Below are positions 46,423 to 60,400 of a DNA stretch of 64,000 nucleotides, one piece after another (position 1 is the stretch's first letter; every line of letters begins with the position of its first letter). Both the position numbers and the translations under genes were made by a program. The notes beneath the pieces were generated by a model that ran no database searches, had not been told where the DNA came from, and saw only the letters and a program-made list of their open reading frames with translations. Source of the DNA: Xiphydria camelus (taxonomy: Eukaryota; Arthropoda; Insecta; Hymenoptera; Xiphydriidae); NCBI GenBank assembly GCA_963678675.1, contig OY783197.1:25008048-25072047 (forward strand), read 5' to 3'.

Positions 46423-48027
46423 TTCTAAATATGGGATCCAATTTCAAGTATGTACAAAGATATTATAAAACTGCCGCTATTGGAACACACCTACTCCAAG
46501 GAGTAAGTAACTTATTTTTCTGCGACATATATTTCGAGGTACATAGTACACGATTAATTAATACAACTGACATTAGCATGGTAGATATTCTACTGTACAG
46601 CCCAAACTAACAAGCTAAAGGGGAATGTATTTAAAGAAACAAGGAAATGGTATAATTTGGAATCACTGCAGTATTAATATGATAAATAGGTCTAATATGA
46701 AATTTGACAGTACTTAATATTAATATAATTTCATAATTATAACTTAGTTTACTAATACGTTAGTAACACATAATAATTGTTCTAGATAATATCAATAATT
46801 CACCATTCTGACCGTTTTTTCTTCAATTCCAAAGACCATAACCCTGTAGAGCGAATTACTTAAAGTACGTTATACATATGTTTTCTATTTACGTCTGTGT
46901 TAGTTCCCTTATATATCATTAGCTTATATTAAAGTACCTATTGGTTAAAATTTCCTTATTTCACTTCCAAATCTAGATTCTCCATTTTGTTTAACTGAAT
47001 GAAAATTAATATTCTTAGGTCAACTTCTCTATCCATTAATTAAAACTTACAGATACATAGTTAATATTTTTTATTTTAATCTTTAGAATTGGGCACTAAA
47101 ATAAAATTAATTGAAGTTGTTAAATGTTCATACATCATGATTTCCCATACAACGTGAATCCCACATATTTCAAAAGAAAAAGTATATTTAAAAATTGCTC
47201 GAATATTTAATTACATGGAATAACTACTAATTCTCTTTAATAACTATTAGTTAAATTCACTGAAACTTCATATTTCAGTAAATTTCGTATTTAGAATAAT
47301 ATTGTATTTTTGTCCAAGCAGGTTTTCTTTACTTTTTAGTTGCTTCTATAAAATAATTATTAACTTATCCGTGATATAAAACTTTATAAAATAATCAATA
47401 ATTTATCATTTTAGTTTGTCTTCGTTAATTTATTTTGACACCAAGATTTACTTTTAACAAAAAGAAACAAACCATTACCTCAGTGCTTGACTATTAATGC
47501 GGATTAACGTTATAGGCCATATTTCAAGGTCTTATATCTATCGCATAAGAATAAGCGTTTTCATAACAACTGGAGCCCTGGAACAACAATTCTTTTGGAT
47601 TTTAATCGAATTGAAATATATTGTTTAGTTCCAAATGAAAAATTTTGCTGATTTGCTTTCGTTTTACAATTTAAAAAACTATAGAAATACTCGTGTATGC
47701 ACACTTGCAATAATTCATATCTCCGAAAATATCAATCGTAGAAATAACAAGCTTCGGAATTATTTTCTTCAGAAAATATTGTACTATCCAAGGAATTTTT
47801 TTAATTTGCAAAAGTGTTAGAATAAATAATGTTGCAATAAAGCTTTATCTTGGAAATTTACCCTTTTTAAAAACTGCGATTTTTTCTTTGCAATACGTTG
47901 TTTCAAAAAATTATAATGTTAAAAGGAGGTAGTCCTTTAAGAAATTAAAGAACAGCGTGGTATGCGATCCGTCGAGCTGCTTGGTCCATCCCAGCGGTAT
48001 TCGATGTTAATTTTTTCAAATATTTTA
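46423..48027. other. AT-rich DNA, nothing recognised
   Basis: Very AT-rich. No exon with supporting motifs, RNA gene or bounded transposon is visible on either strand. Confidence 0.45.
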
Positions 48028-48152
48028 AGGGCCGGTTTTACCGACACGGTATAAACTATAGCGCTATACTGAGAATAACCAGCATGACGCCTTATGGTTA
48101 TTCTCAGTATAGCGCTATACCGCGTTTATACCGTGTTGGTAAAACCGGCCCT
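48028..48152. mobile_element. 125-bp near-perfect hairpin MITE
   Basis: AGGGCCGGTTTTACCGACAC at the left is mirrored at the right. The arms run through GGTATAAAC and TATAGCGCTATACTGAGAAT to a loop of about 20 bp. It lies about 300 bp downstream of the ArfGAP1 stop codon. Confidence 0.85.
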
Positions 48153-48453
48153 AAAAGTAATAAAAACAGATAAATGGTGCAGTGACATTGCAATGATGCC
48201 ATTGGTCGGTGGAATGGGAATTAACAAAGTTACGCCATACTTATTTTTTTACTCTTAGTTGTAACACACGGTATATCCGAAACTCCGTTCTTATAATTCA
48301 TATACCTATTTGAATATAGGTAATGTGTATATCTATGGATTATCTTTAAAAATAAAATTTATGGAAGTATGGCGCTCCAGGGAGGCGACCAATTCCAATG
48401 TATTTTATAATTATAAATAACAAATTTTGTAATGCAGCTATTATCAATAACAA

Positions 48454-51400
48454 TTAATCTTTCAATATCTCCCACGCATCATCTTCTAATTTTACATTCC
48501 AATCAGTTTGTTTATTTTCACCTTCTAAATCAATAAGACTTTTTCCTTTCAATTGCCTTTCCTTCGTTACTCCCATTGCTGGCTTATACTCTGCAATTTT
48601 CTCCTCCAAAGGCTTTGGTTGATTTTCCCAACTCCAATCATGGCTTGATATATTAGAATTTGACAAGCTGCTCCTAAAAGTATAGCAGATTTTATAAATT
48701 GGTACTTTCATCGCCTCACCTCTAAATATAATACGGAGATATGCAACAATATACGATGTCCATTATTCAAATGACTAATTACATACTAGTCACTATACAT
48801 TGTAAACTATAGGAACATAACATATTGAAAAAGAAAGGTGACACTATAGAACATATGAATTTAGATACCACTGAATATGGTATGACTAGCGCCAATAAAT
48901 AGCAGGTCACTCGAGCTGTCCACTTGTGCAGTTGATCAGTTTGGATTGTCAGTAAGTTTGGTATTTTTTGACAATAGTGGGCTAATAGTGGTTATGCTAT
49001 CCAAGAGGAAATAAAAAGTGGCAATATCCATTATTGATTGACGCTAGCAACACCAGATCCAGCGATGGCTAAATTGATATGCTGAATAACTAAATTCCTC
49101 CTACGCAATTTATTTGATCTGCCGGCACTTTAAGACCGTCATTTGTCTTATACAAAGTGTAATGGCTAAACGGGCTGAAACAGGAAGAGCTTAATTTCGT
49201 TTAAAATTAGTATACTCTGACCAATGACACGATGACCTACATCTCCGTTCATCGGAACCCACTCGGCTGTAAACTCTTTATCAAATAGAGGGGATCGTAG
49301 GGAAATATACCGTTGTGGTCAGTGTATAAGCTCTGAGCAGAATTAGGCTCCTCTCTCTCCTGTTTCGGCCCTCTTGACCAATATACCCTGTATATATGGG
49401 ACGTTCCACCACCAGGTTTTGACCCTCATCATCGCGGATTTGGTTCCCGATTTTTTCCGTGTTGTGCTTGCTTTAAAAGGGTTCCAGTTTTTGAATAGAT
49501 TCTTTCATTATGGCATTCATGAATTATTAATTTTTTAAGACAATTTTGTTACAAAAATATTTTTGAAGCTGGTTCAGATTTTGCAGAAAATAGAATATTC
49601 TCTCGGATGAATAAAAAAACTTCAAAAGTTAAAATAATTTCTTCTGCGATTATTTCGAGAAATTTCAGAAAAAAATAGTTTCACTTTTGTGTGAAGTTAT
49701 TTGTATTCGGTAAGAATTTGAATCAGGTTCGAAAATTATTTTTGTAAACAAACATTTAAATTTCATAAGAAACAAGTAAAACAAATTTTACCACTTTCGG
49801 ACGTGTCTTAAACTGATTGTAATTTCTTAGAAGATTTTTGAAATCTTTTTTTAATTAAAAAATGGAGTTTTTTGACCACCTTAAAATATTTATTATTCAT
49901 GAACGCCTTAATGAAAAAATGTATTTTAAAAACTGGAGGCTTTTTAGAGTGAGTACAATACGGAAAAAAGATCGCAAAGCAAATCCATGTGATGATGAGG
50001 ATCAGAGACTTTTTGATCATACGTGGAAAACCTCATACATACATACTACTACCGAAATTTACTGAAATATTATTAGTTACGCGATTAATTATAATTTTAT
50101 CACACTCGTTAATGTCTTGGTTCTCATGAATACTTATTTGAATTAATGTTTGCATTATTAATTGAAATTTCATAAGAGACTATTGTAGAAACTGTCTTAT
50201 AGCGCCATTTCCTATTTCCTTGCCTCCACTCCGATTCCTAATAATGGGAGGGGAATCGAAGATGAGATAACCCACCACACACATACAACTCAATTAAATA
50301 ATTTGATTGTTTTTACTACTATTGTTATCACCGATATTTTAAAATAATTGAAATTATATCATAAGATGATAATCATTCGTTTGTAAGCACACACACATGA
50401 CCTTTATATGACATATATTAATAAAAATGAAAAGGACCTTTGCTATCATCATCAGGAAATCTGTGACCACCTCAAAATGAGTCAAAACCGAATTAGTTTT
50501 TCGTTTTCAACATTTATTAAACCTTTCTAATGATTTTTTAAATTATGCGTATGTGTATGGGGTCATTCCATGCGAAATCCATCACTTTTTGGATTCAATT
50601 TTCAATTTCCTCAAAGGACCCCGCACAATCTTTATGGGAAAATGGACAGTTTTTGAGTTTGGAGACCTTAAAGTTCATACTTTTTGCTTTTCGTCATACG
50701 GTCCATTGAATCGAAATAATCATATAAAATCAGGTTATCTGTGAATTTTGTTAAAAATCACGTACTTTGTAGTTGGTGAGATACCGATTCAGGTATCACC
50801 CGGTGAGACAAAAAATAAGCAGTTCTGGGGGAGAGGGGAGACTTTAAAGTTGCCGCTTTTTACTCGACACACTACGCTCTTTTTTAGCCAATTCAAGCAC
50901 GCATTCAAGATCATGTGAGATCTTGTGAGCACGTGTTTGCCTCCATATACTATTATATGCGCGAGTGTGTGCGTGCGTGTGCATAGATTTATACTTTTTA
51001 GTGTTTTATTTTTGTTTAATCAAACATGTTCATTTATCAGTTTATGATCAAATTGTTTATTTATTTGAAATGTAGTAGGGTTTTTTCCAACAACAGTTTT
51101 TCATTTCGTACTTTTTTTGTTATTGAATTGAAAAGGGTGATTTTGTATTATAAATCATTTTCTATTTTACATTTTTCCAAGTTATTAAATACAAAATATA
51201 AGGGTGCACAAGATTTGTATAATTTCTTAACCCTCGCCTTACCGAAACTGGGTCAGTCAGGACCCGAAACATAAATTCTCAAGGATATTTCTTGGCTCTG
51301 TCACTTTTTTTCAGTAATCTTCCGTGAGTTCTCGTGATTTACAACAAGGATGGCTTTAAAATGGATTTTTCAAAAACAATTATTTTTTGAAATATGTTTA

Positions 51401-54400
51401 TAACATTTATTTATATTATTTTAGTTACTTTATTGTTGTCTTTTCGTAATAAAATATTAAGCATGATATTTGGAAAACTTATTTAATTATGATTGCCATG
51501 ACTCGCTATTGAATATTATCGAAAAGAAATGTGTTTGTGTCTTTCAGTCAGTTCAGGGTCAGAATTGACTTGGTTTTGGGATCCTAAGTTTTAAAATTAT
51601 TTTGGTACGACGAGGGTTAATCGTTTGACATGTACATACGGGGTGTTCCGCTCAGGATAGACATGGTGGGTGTAATCTAATTTGTCCATACTTGTTCCGC
51701 CGGTCAATGATAGATTGACGAAATAAGTATTGACTGATAACCAAATTCTGACTGTCAGTCAATACTTATGCCGTCAATCTATCATTGATTGGCGGAGCAA
51801 GTATAAGCAAATCAGGCCACACCCGCCATGGCTATCCTGAGCGGAACACCCTGTATATATATGTAACATGTTTTCTATTATTACTTTCTAAAGAAAATTT
51901 CAGGAATGTTACTTACCTTGAATTTTGCTTAGTCATTAATGACGACTTCTCATTCGAATTAGTATCCCTAGAAATACCACTATGATAAGATGTCGAAGAA
52001 CTCTGATATTGGTCGCCTGAATCGTAACGCTGTTGTTCCGAAGAGTTGATTCCTCCTATGTCTCCCCATCCCTTCCTTCCTAGATCTCCAACCTTTGAAA
52101 TACACAACAGTAATATAAATAAATTATATATTATACACAGACACACAGATTGAGTTACCTCAGGTTGAGAATTGGTATGTGGCTTAAAACAACCAACAGC
52201 GGGTTACCCCATTGTTTTCCCCGGGCGTTAATTCTTATTGAAGGGGAGTTGTACAACGGTTTTCGATCCACCTGGACTTGAAGACGGGCAAAAGATACCG
52301 AACTCACCAGCAGATATACACAGTAAATGTAAATTAGTCGGGCACATGGTATGTTTGCTAATTTAATCATTTACTTGAACGGCTTTACACATTAAAAAAG
52401 TTAGTAAATATATACTGTACGACCGACGAATTCATTAGACAGCTATGTGCGAATGTCGGTAAGTTCAGTATTTTTCGACCATGATCAGTCGAGATCGACA
52501 AAAGAGAGACTTGTCCATTACAAGAGGAGAACAATGAGGTAGCTCGTTGTTGGTAGCTTTAGGCCACACACCAATCCTCGGTTCTATGTAATTAACTCTG
52601 TACATAACTCTTAATTATAAATATAAAGGTGTTTGTTCGTCGAACAAATTGAGTGACAATGTAGACATCTTTATAAAACTGAGCATTAAAGTTATGGTAT
52701 AAAAGTCAAATATAGGTATAACTAAAAGAGAAAGATTGTGTAACTTCAATATAACTTCCATAATATTGTATATAGTAGCAATAATGAAAAATATACAATT
52801 AAACTTACTTATGAGACAGTTTAGCGTTAACATATCGACTGCCCAGGATAACAATGTTCTAACTCAGTTTACATAAATTTCATAGTAGTGGGCAAAGAAG
52901 GGAACTTTACAACTGCTATAATAAATATATTGTTTTATATATTATAGCAGTTGTAAAGTTCTCTTCTTTGCCCATTACTGTGAAATTTATATAAACGGAG
53001 TTAGAACATTGTTATCCTAGGCAATCGATATGAGAAGAAGCGATGTAGCTCCTGAGTACTACATCGTCCACTAATGATGTATAATACAATCACGGAGTAA
53101 TAATAACAACATAAAAAGTATGACTTAAAATGGCCCTAAAGTTCTCAAAGAGTTAATAGCACAATATACGGTACAATGGTAAGGAACAATTCTCTCAAAA
53201 AAGCAGCAAAGGCGATAACCATTTACCATCTTATTATTAAGCTGGACAAAATAAGATACCCCGTTAAACGTAACATAACATGTCTACCTTTATGGCCAAA
53301 TTATTGACCTGCGAGCCCACGTCATCCAAGAGTGTACCGTCACGAACCTGACAAAATGGCAAAGAAAAATAAACTAAAAATGGAACAACATAATAATTGT
53401 AACTTACTGATTTATCTGTAAAAAAAAGGAAACTTATAACAAACTAAACATTAAAAAATAAGTACAAAAAGGAAAATGCAGACATAATAAAATAAAATGG
53501 GTTTAATATTACTACTCTTCACTTTCGAGTGACAGCCATGTCCGTTTTATGGAAAACGTCGACCTTTGGTCCAAGTACATATATCGTTAATACATTTGCC
53601 ATCTGGCCATGTGATAAAAAAATGGTCAAGGTCAATGAACATTCAGAAAGATCTCTCCTACCTTCTAGAATCCTCCAAAACAGATAATGTTCATGTTATG
53701 TAATACGTGGCTATCATCGGAAAGTCAAGAATAATAGAAGAGCAGACTTTCAAAGTGCAGTTTGTTCATTTCTTCGATTTTCGTCAACAGGATGGCAGTA
53801 CGAATATTTTCAAGTTCCTTTACAAGTTGTGTTTATATGGACAACCTAAATACATCTCTTTAAATCTATATAAGCGTTTGAAAATGTCCTAGACAAACAA
53901 ACAAACTACAAACAAACTGAAAGGTCACAGTTTCTTACACTTTCCTGAATTTGATTTGAATGGACAAACTGCACTTTGAAAGTCTGTTCCTCAATAATTC
54001 CCATTGCATTATCAATAATGACCGTAAGAACTTTAAATGTTTTAAATGTACCGTCATTAAAAAATTATACAGTACATAAAATATTTATGAATGAATAATC
54101 ATATAAATGTGAAGTATTTTTGGTTTCTCCAAATATAAAAACTGGTACCTTTTGCGTAACGATTCCGCCAATTTTAATAGCATTTTCTGTAGCCTTACTG
54201 GCTAATTTTGTCGTTGACGAGGAAAACATCGACCATCCCTATAAGTAAAAAGAAAATAAATTCTTAATTCAATGGTAAATAGCATAGAATATTTTGTAAT
54301 TTACTATGAATGACACTGAAAATAGGTTTTCTCTAGAAACATTACTTAACTGTTTAATCAAAATCTACAAGTTTTAATTGTATTGTTTGCAATAATCTCG

Positions 54401-57400
54401 AAAAACTTTCAAAGGTATACTTATTTTCAGGCCTTTATATTTTATACTTTCACAAAACACTTCGTCTGATTGCAAAATTGCTAATCACTACTGTACTACA
54501 TTGAATATTATAATATATGGATGTAGAAATTCACAACAAATAACGCTTAAATTCAATAATGCCAAAGGTTGATTTTTAGCATCTCAAACACATTGAAAGT
54601 TGAACTAAAAGATAGCGAGAAAAACTGAATCATCTGAGTATTAAAACTGGCTGTTTAGCACTTTCAACGAGATAAATCTGACGCTACGGTGGATATGCGC
54701 AAATACATACTTATAAAGTTTATCACTCGAAAAATGTATAAAATGAAAAATTATAACGAGTTGAGCTCGTTTTTAGCTGGCAACATTTTTTTGCAATGAC
54801 GTTCGTATTAGGCACTTTTTGCGATATGGAGAGTCGTGCCTAAAAATACCGACATTTTGAATTGAAACGCGCAGGAAGAGACTCCAAAATCTCATGGTAT
54901 TTTTTGTAGACTCCAGTGATCCTTGACATGTCTCCGATGCTTGTGCATGTAGGGGTGGTATCTACCCCAAAGAGTTAGGTTATCGCGAAAACGCAAACAC
55001 ACGTATCTTATATTTTTTTGGTTCTACAAGATTTTGAAGTCAAAAACGTTATCGGGATGAAAACACGGAGAATACATCACAAAAAATATGTTTTCCTTTT
55101 AAATGAGGATGATATTTCGATTTTTAAAAATTCATCTCTTACGCAGATTTAAAGAGCCTAAAAAAAGGAATATTTCTGCAATTTACCGTTCTTTGCTATC
55201 TCTTTTAGATTTCGAGTTATGAATGAGAAACGAAAAAAGCGGCAGTTTTCAGGGGTGAATTACACCCCCTAAATATGCATCTCCACCAATAAAAAAATAC
55301 GTGTCTAATATTTTTACCCCCTCTATAACATACATAAGTTTCATGAAAATCGACAAGAATCAATCGGGACAGTTTCCTTGATGACATCGAATGGCTCTGC
55401 ATTCTTTCCATATTCTCGGGATCAAGAGCAACTTTGTTATAAACCCATTTACGGATAACGTTAACCAGAATAATATCAATGAAACAAATACTATGAATTG
55501 AAAAAACTAAAGTAATATTTACACTCGCTAATGAAGATACTGCCGTGTCGAAAAATTCTTGAGAAGAACTCTTAGGTGGCTGATCCATTTGGTACCCAAA
55601 TCCACCGTATTTTCCACCTTGGCTTGGTGGTACATTGCTAAAACGTACTGGCTATTAAATTACAGCAAGGCATAATGTATAATATGTTTTGCATTTTCAT
55701 TATTAAATTTTTAAAAGTTGATCTTCCGACGTATGCTATTTCTTTTCTTCGCGGTATTCAGAGTACCGTGATAATATACTTAGAAGACCAATTTATCATC
55801 AAACGAAAAGTATCAACGAACACATTTTAGAAAACATCCTTTTTATAAAGAAAGAATTTAAAAAATAATACTCACTCAGGCCTGTTGAAATTTTCATTTT
55901 GTTTTCTTGCAAAGAAGGATTCTGTTTGGGATTTGAAGCTAGGCGTGTTGATATTTTGATAAAGGGAATCTTGATTGCTCTGATTAGAGTTTTGGAGTGT
56001 GCTGTAGTCTTGCCTATCATTATCTTGATAACTAGTACTTAGAAAATCTTTAGCTCCAGAAGTTGTAGGACTCCATGGCTCTCCACGAGCTAATGTTGCT
56101 ATCTGTTAAATTAAGAACAAATTCCTTTATGCGTGCAACAATAAGCTTTGTCTATGATAATACAGATCACATAAGTCTTTCGAGAACATATTATCTATTT
56201 TACAAAATAACAAACGACAAAGTTTTTCAATCAATTGTATAGCTATTTCACATTTTAACAACAATCGGTAAAAAAGAAATGATAAACAGTAAAAAATGCA
56301 ATTCCTTAAAATTAAAAAATCAACGATGCAATAATTTTTATTTCAATAAACATTTTATGAATAATTCGTCTCAGATAATGAGTATATGGATGAACCTTCA
56401 AAAAGTGCTGGAGACTCAGATAGCAGTGAAATTTTTGAATATTTTCTCGGAAATAAAGATTTAAATTTCGGCACGTTTACGAGAAAAATCAGTCATTCTT
56501 TCAAGGCTACAAAAAAAATTAAGCTATTATGACCAAAATGTGATACAGCTCCGGTATTTCAAACGGCTAAATGGCCGAATTCTGCTGCTTAATAAATGCA
56601 CACGTGAAAAATTTAACTTTTGTGTATAATTCGAGTCTCTCGGACCCGAATATTAATTATAATAAAAACTAAATTTAGGATATAAAATATAATGCTTTTA
56701 GCAAATAAGATAATGTTACATACTATAGATATTTTCTCGTATTGCATTAAACATATTCATCATCAGAAAATAAAAACATACGTAAATGAATCGTCAAAAT
56801 CGTTTCGTCAAAAATTCAAGCCCGAACATACTGCAATCCAGATTGCCTTTGTACCACACGGATATACCGGAACAATAAATTGTACTATTCTCACTGTAAA
56901 GAAGGTACACATTAAGGCTTTCGGCTAGTTTTACAATGCAATAAAGTAATTTTGTGTATATATTTTGGTAATATGGGTCGTTTTTTAAATGCATTAGTAG
57001 TTCTGCACTATTGGGAAACTTTGTGTCCCAGCCAAGTTAAACACGTGACGGTACTTCAATTGAGTAAACCGTAGTTGAACTGTACGAACGGATTTCCGTT
57101 TTGCCATGGAGCACCAATCAAATTTAGCCTTCATGCCAAAACACTAAGTTCACACGAATATTTTAGCTACGGTCGACTCGATTGAAGTAACGTCACCCAA
57201 AGCGAGTCGATCAGAATCATTGACGCTGTGTACCGTATGTCCGCGATCAAAGCACCCATAGCAAAATTGCGAGTTTTGCATGAGCACCCCTGTGACCGGT
57301 TAACACGTTGACTGCCATGTTGGTCCCATGGGACCAACAAGTAATGTACCTAAACCAGCTGTGTTGGTCCCATGGGACCAACGCAAGTAAGGACGCTTCC

Positions 57401-60400
57401 CAGACCGTTGATTCAAATTTGACTGTATTTTGCTATGGGAAGGGATCAATATGGGTCAGGAGAACTAACAATAAGTATAATGATGTTCCGGGAATTTTTT
57501 GCAAATTGATGCCTGTGGTCAGAATAAAAATCGAAAAATTGCAGTTTTCATTAACTTTATTTTTTTCATTTTTTTCGGAAATTTGCCGAAAATTAAATCC
57601 ACATGAATTACATATTGCGTTTTCTAAGTCAAAATACATTATAATGTACCATCGGCCTGTGGGGACTATTTTTGAAAATTCTCTGTGGCAGTCAACGTGT
57701 CAAGCACTCCCTTATCTAGTGATATCCAATGGAGAGTCAACATGGTAGTGTTACTCCGCATGCGAAATCATCCGCGGTGTCGGCGGACGGCGTGTTCGAG
57801 CTGTCAGTTTGGTTGCAACATCTTTGGAATAAGGATCTACGAGCGAGAAATAAGGATTACCCAGCTTCCCGAATAGAAAGGTAAGTATTAATCGCTAATT
57901 TAATGAAATTATTATGTGCCCATAATTATGAAAGTGGTCTAAGTCAAAATTTTTTAAAAAATGAGTTTAAAATGAGGTAATGGGTTATGAGTATACCGTA
58001 TGTCCCGTGGATAACACAAGTATTTGAATTTCCCTGACATTTGACTTTGGTAGTGCTTGGAACGGCGCTGTAGTTAGAGTTGGCTTCAGAAGAGTGCGCT
58101 GCGTTCTTACGAGCCGTGTTTCGAGAGCGAAAAGTGTAAAACGTCTGATTTCCCGGGAACTGTCAATTCGGGAGATCGAAGCGTCTAACCTCGAAATTAA
58201 CTGAATTTGTAAATAATGGTAAATAATGTGTAGAAGTGATGAGAAATAATTATACAGGTTTCGCGCGCGCGCGGAAACACGGCTCGTAAGAGCGCAGCGC
58301 ACTCTTCTGAAGCCAACTCTAACTACAGCACCGTTCCAAGCACTACCAAAGTCAAATTATATGGGAAATTCAAATACTTCGTTATCCACGGGACATACTG
58401 TATAAAATTTCATTAAATTAGCTATTAATACTTTCCCTTCTATTCAGGATGCTGGATAACCCTTATTCCTCGCTCGTAGGTCCTTATTCCAAACATCTTG
58501 CCACGAATGTTTTAATTAATAACGCGCGTTAACGTTAAACGCTGACGGCTTCTTAAGGTTTCTCGAGCATTATACTAAAAATAGTAAGAAATGCTTGAGA
58601 ATGATTGCATTCGGTACATTGAAGTAAAGAAAAAATTCAGTTAAATTTTCAAGTCTTTTAAGAAGCTTGTTGCAAAGATTTTTTTATAAGAAAATAGCAT
58701 ACGTTCTTATGGGTTATAACTAACGAACCGCGATATTTCTGAGAAAAATAGTGAAAAAATTCTGATATTTTTTGAACAGCAAGTTTAATGAACTAAAATC
58801 ATCTATACCAATTTTCACATTCATTAAGAAGCCTGTTATTTTTTTATTAATTGTTCTTTATAAATTTAACCTTTGACAAGTCAATATGGCAACGTTGCAT
58901 GACGTTACAACATGACCAGATATTTTGGACTCCATTTTTGAACACACAGATACACACAAATACTACTGTACGTCAAACGTTGTTGCCACATCGCACGAAG
59001 AACATACTTTAGAGTGTTACTGTACTTCAGTGGACTAAATTTTAGCAGGGAAAAAGCACCTGTACCGCTCGAGAACTCTGCGAGGCAACTCGCAGACGCC
59101 AACCGCCGATACCGCGGATGACTTCGCATGCGCAGTGACACTACCATGCTGACTGTTAAGGGGGTGATCAACCGGACACAGGTGTGATTATGCAAAACTC
59201 GCAATTTTGCTATGGGTGCTTTGATCGCGGACATACGGTATGCTGTAAAAGATAAATACAATAGAGGAGCAAGAAAAATATTATTATCGTTTATGAAGAC
59301 GAGTCCAAATTTTTGGCCGCGGTAGACTGCGGTATAATTTAAAACATAAAAAAAATAATAATAAATAAAACTGAGATCGCAAATTGATCGGTAGTATCTC
59401 GCAGTCATGTCCTAGTTATCCACGCAATAAGAAGTTCTTGATCATAATTAATACCATTAATGAAAGCATGAGGATTGATTAATCATTAGTTAGTACGGTT
59501 AAAAATTATATATATGTCATTTGGCTGAAATCCTCGGATCTTTAAGACTGTGTTTAGGTCGTAGCACGAGGCATGGTGAGGGCGAGTTTCGTCCTCCCAC
59601 CATTCTCGTGCTACGACCTAATTAAACACAATCTGAAAAAACCTCGGATTTCCGCCTAATGATATGATACTATTTAAACGTTTCAACATGAAACATCTCA
59701 CATTTTCACCAAAGTGAAACCTAACAAATTGTGGAAGTTGCTCACTTTTAGCATTTTCACCATATTTGAAATGAAAAATCGACTCCTGTATGTATGAAGC
59801 AGATCGCTTGCATGATGCGCATGCGTAGTTTCGCTACAGGCATATGACGTCACGCGTCGAGTTACTCGGGCTTGTAATGCTTGGGCAAACTTGAGTCGAG
59901 TAACGCTTGAGCAAAACATTAAGAAACATCTCATGCCAAAAATAAATAACGTTATTTTTGTTTCGAAATCCATTACTTGAGGCCAATTTCACAATGTAGG
60001 TTTAACTGTAACTTTAGTATATTGTCATAATCAAGAGCCTCCAAAGAGACTTGTACCAAGGATAGCAACATACCAGAGTTAAAAGTATAAAGGATTCGTG
60101 GAGGGAAAGGAAGGGAGGCAGGTCCTAAAAGAGACTTGAAGGTGTAGAATAATGGCTTACTATTATTAGTATACAGGGTGTTCTATTCAGGATAGTCATC
60201 CTGTTTATTTCTATTATTTTTCATTTCAGGAACAAGTCTATGAAATAAAAGTTGTTTGGTGCCAAAGAGGACATATGGTACATGCAACAAATGTTTGATA
60301 ACACGTATTATTTACGAGTTATAGGAGTCGATTCTATATTTTTAATACAAAACTTCATATTTGTATTCTCATAAAAGTTATAGAGTATCGAGACTGATAA

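Larger units (their letters stand above)
57233..59238. mobile_element. 2-kb composite CCGTATGTCC-family element
   Basis: TA flanks. The ends CCGTATGTCCGCGATCAAAG and mirror, and the next ~50 bp of arm, match the small element at 39711. Inside lie, in order, a TTAA-type MITE (57300-57703), inner arms around 57,735-57,785 pairing with 59,095-59,150, arms at about 57,829-57,882 pairing with 58,434-58,488, a full 405-bp sister element (57996-58400) and piggyBac-like copy C (58553-59074). It is in ArfGAP1 intron 2. Confidence 0.8.
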
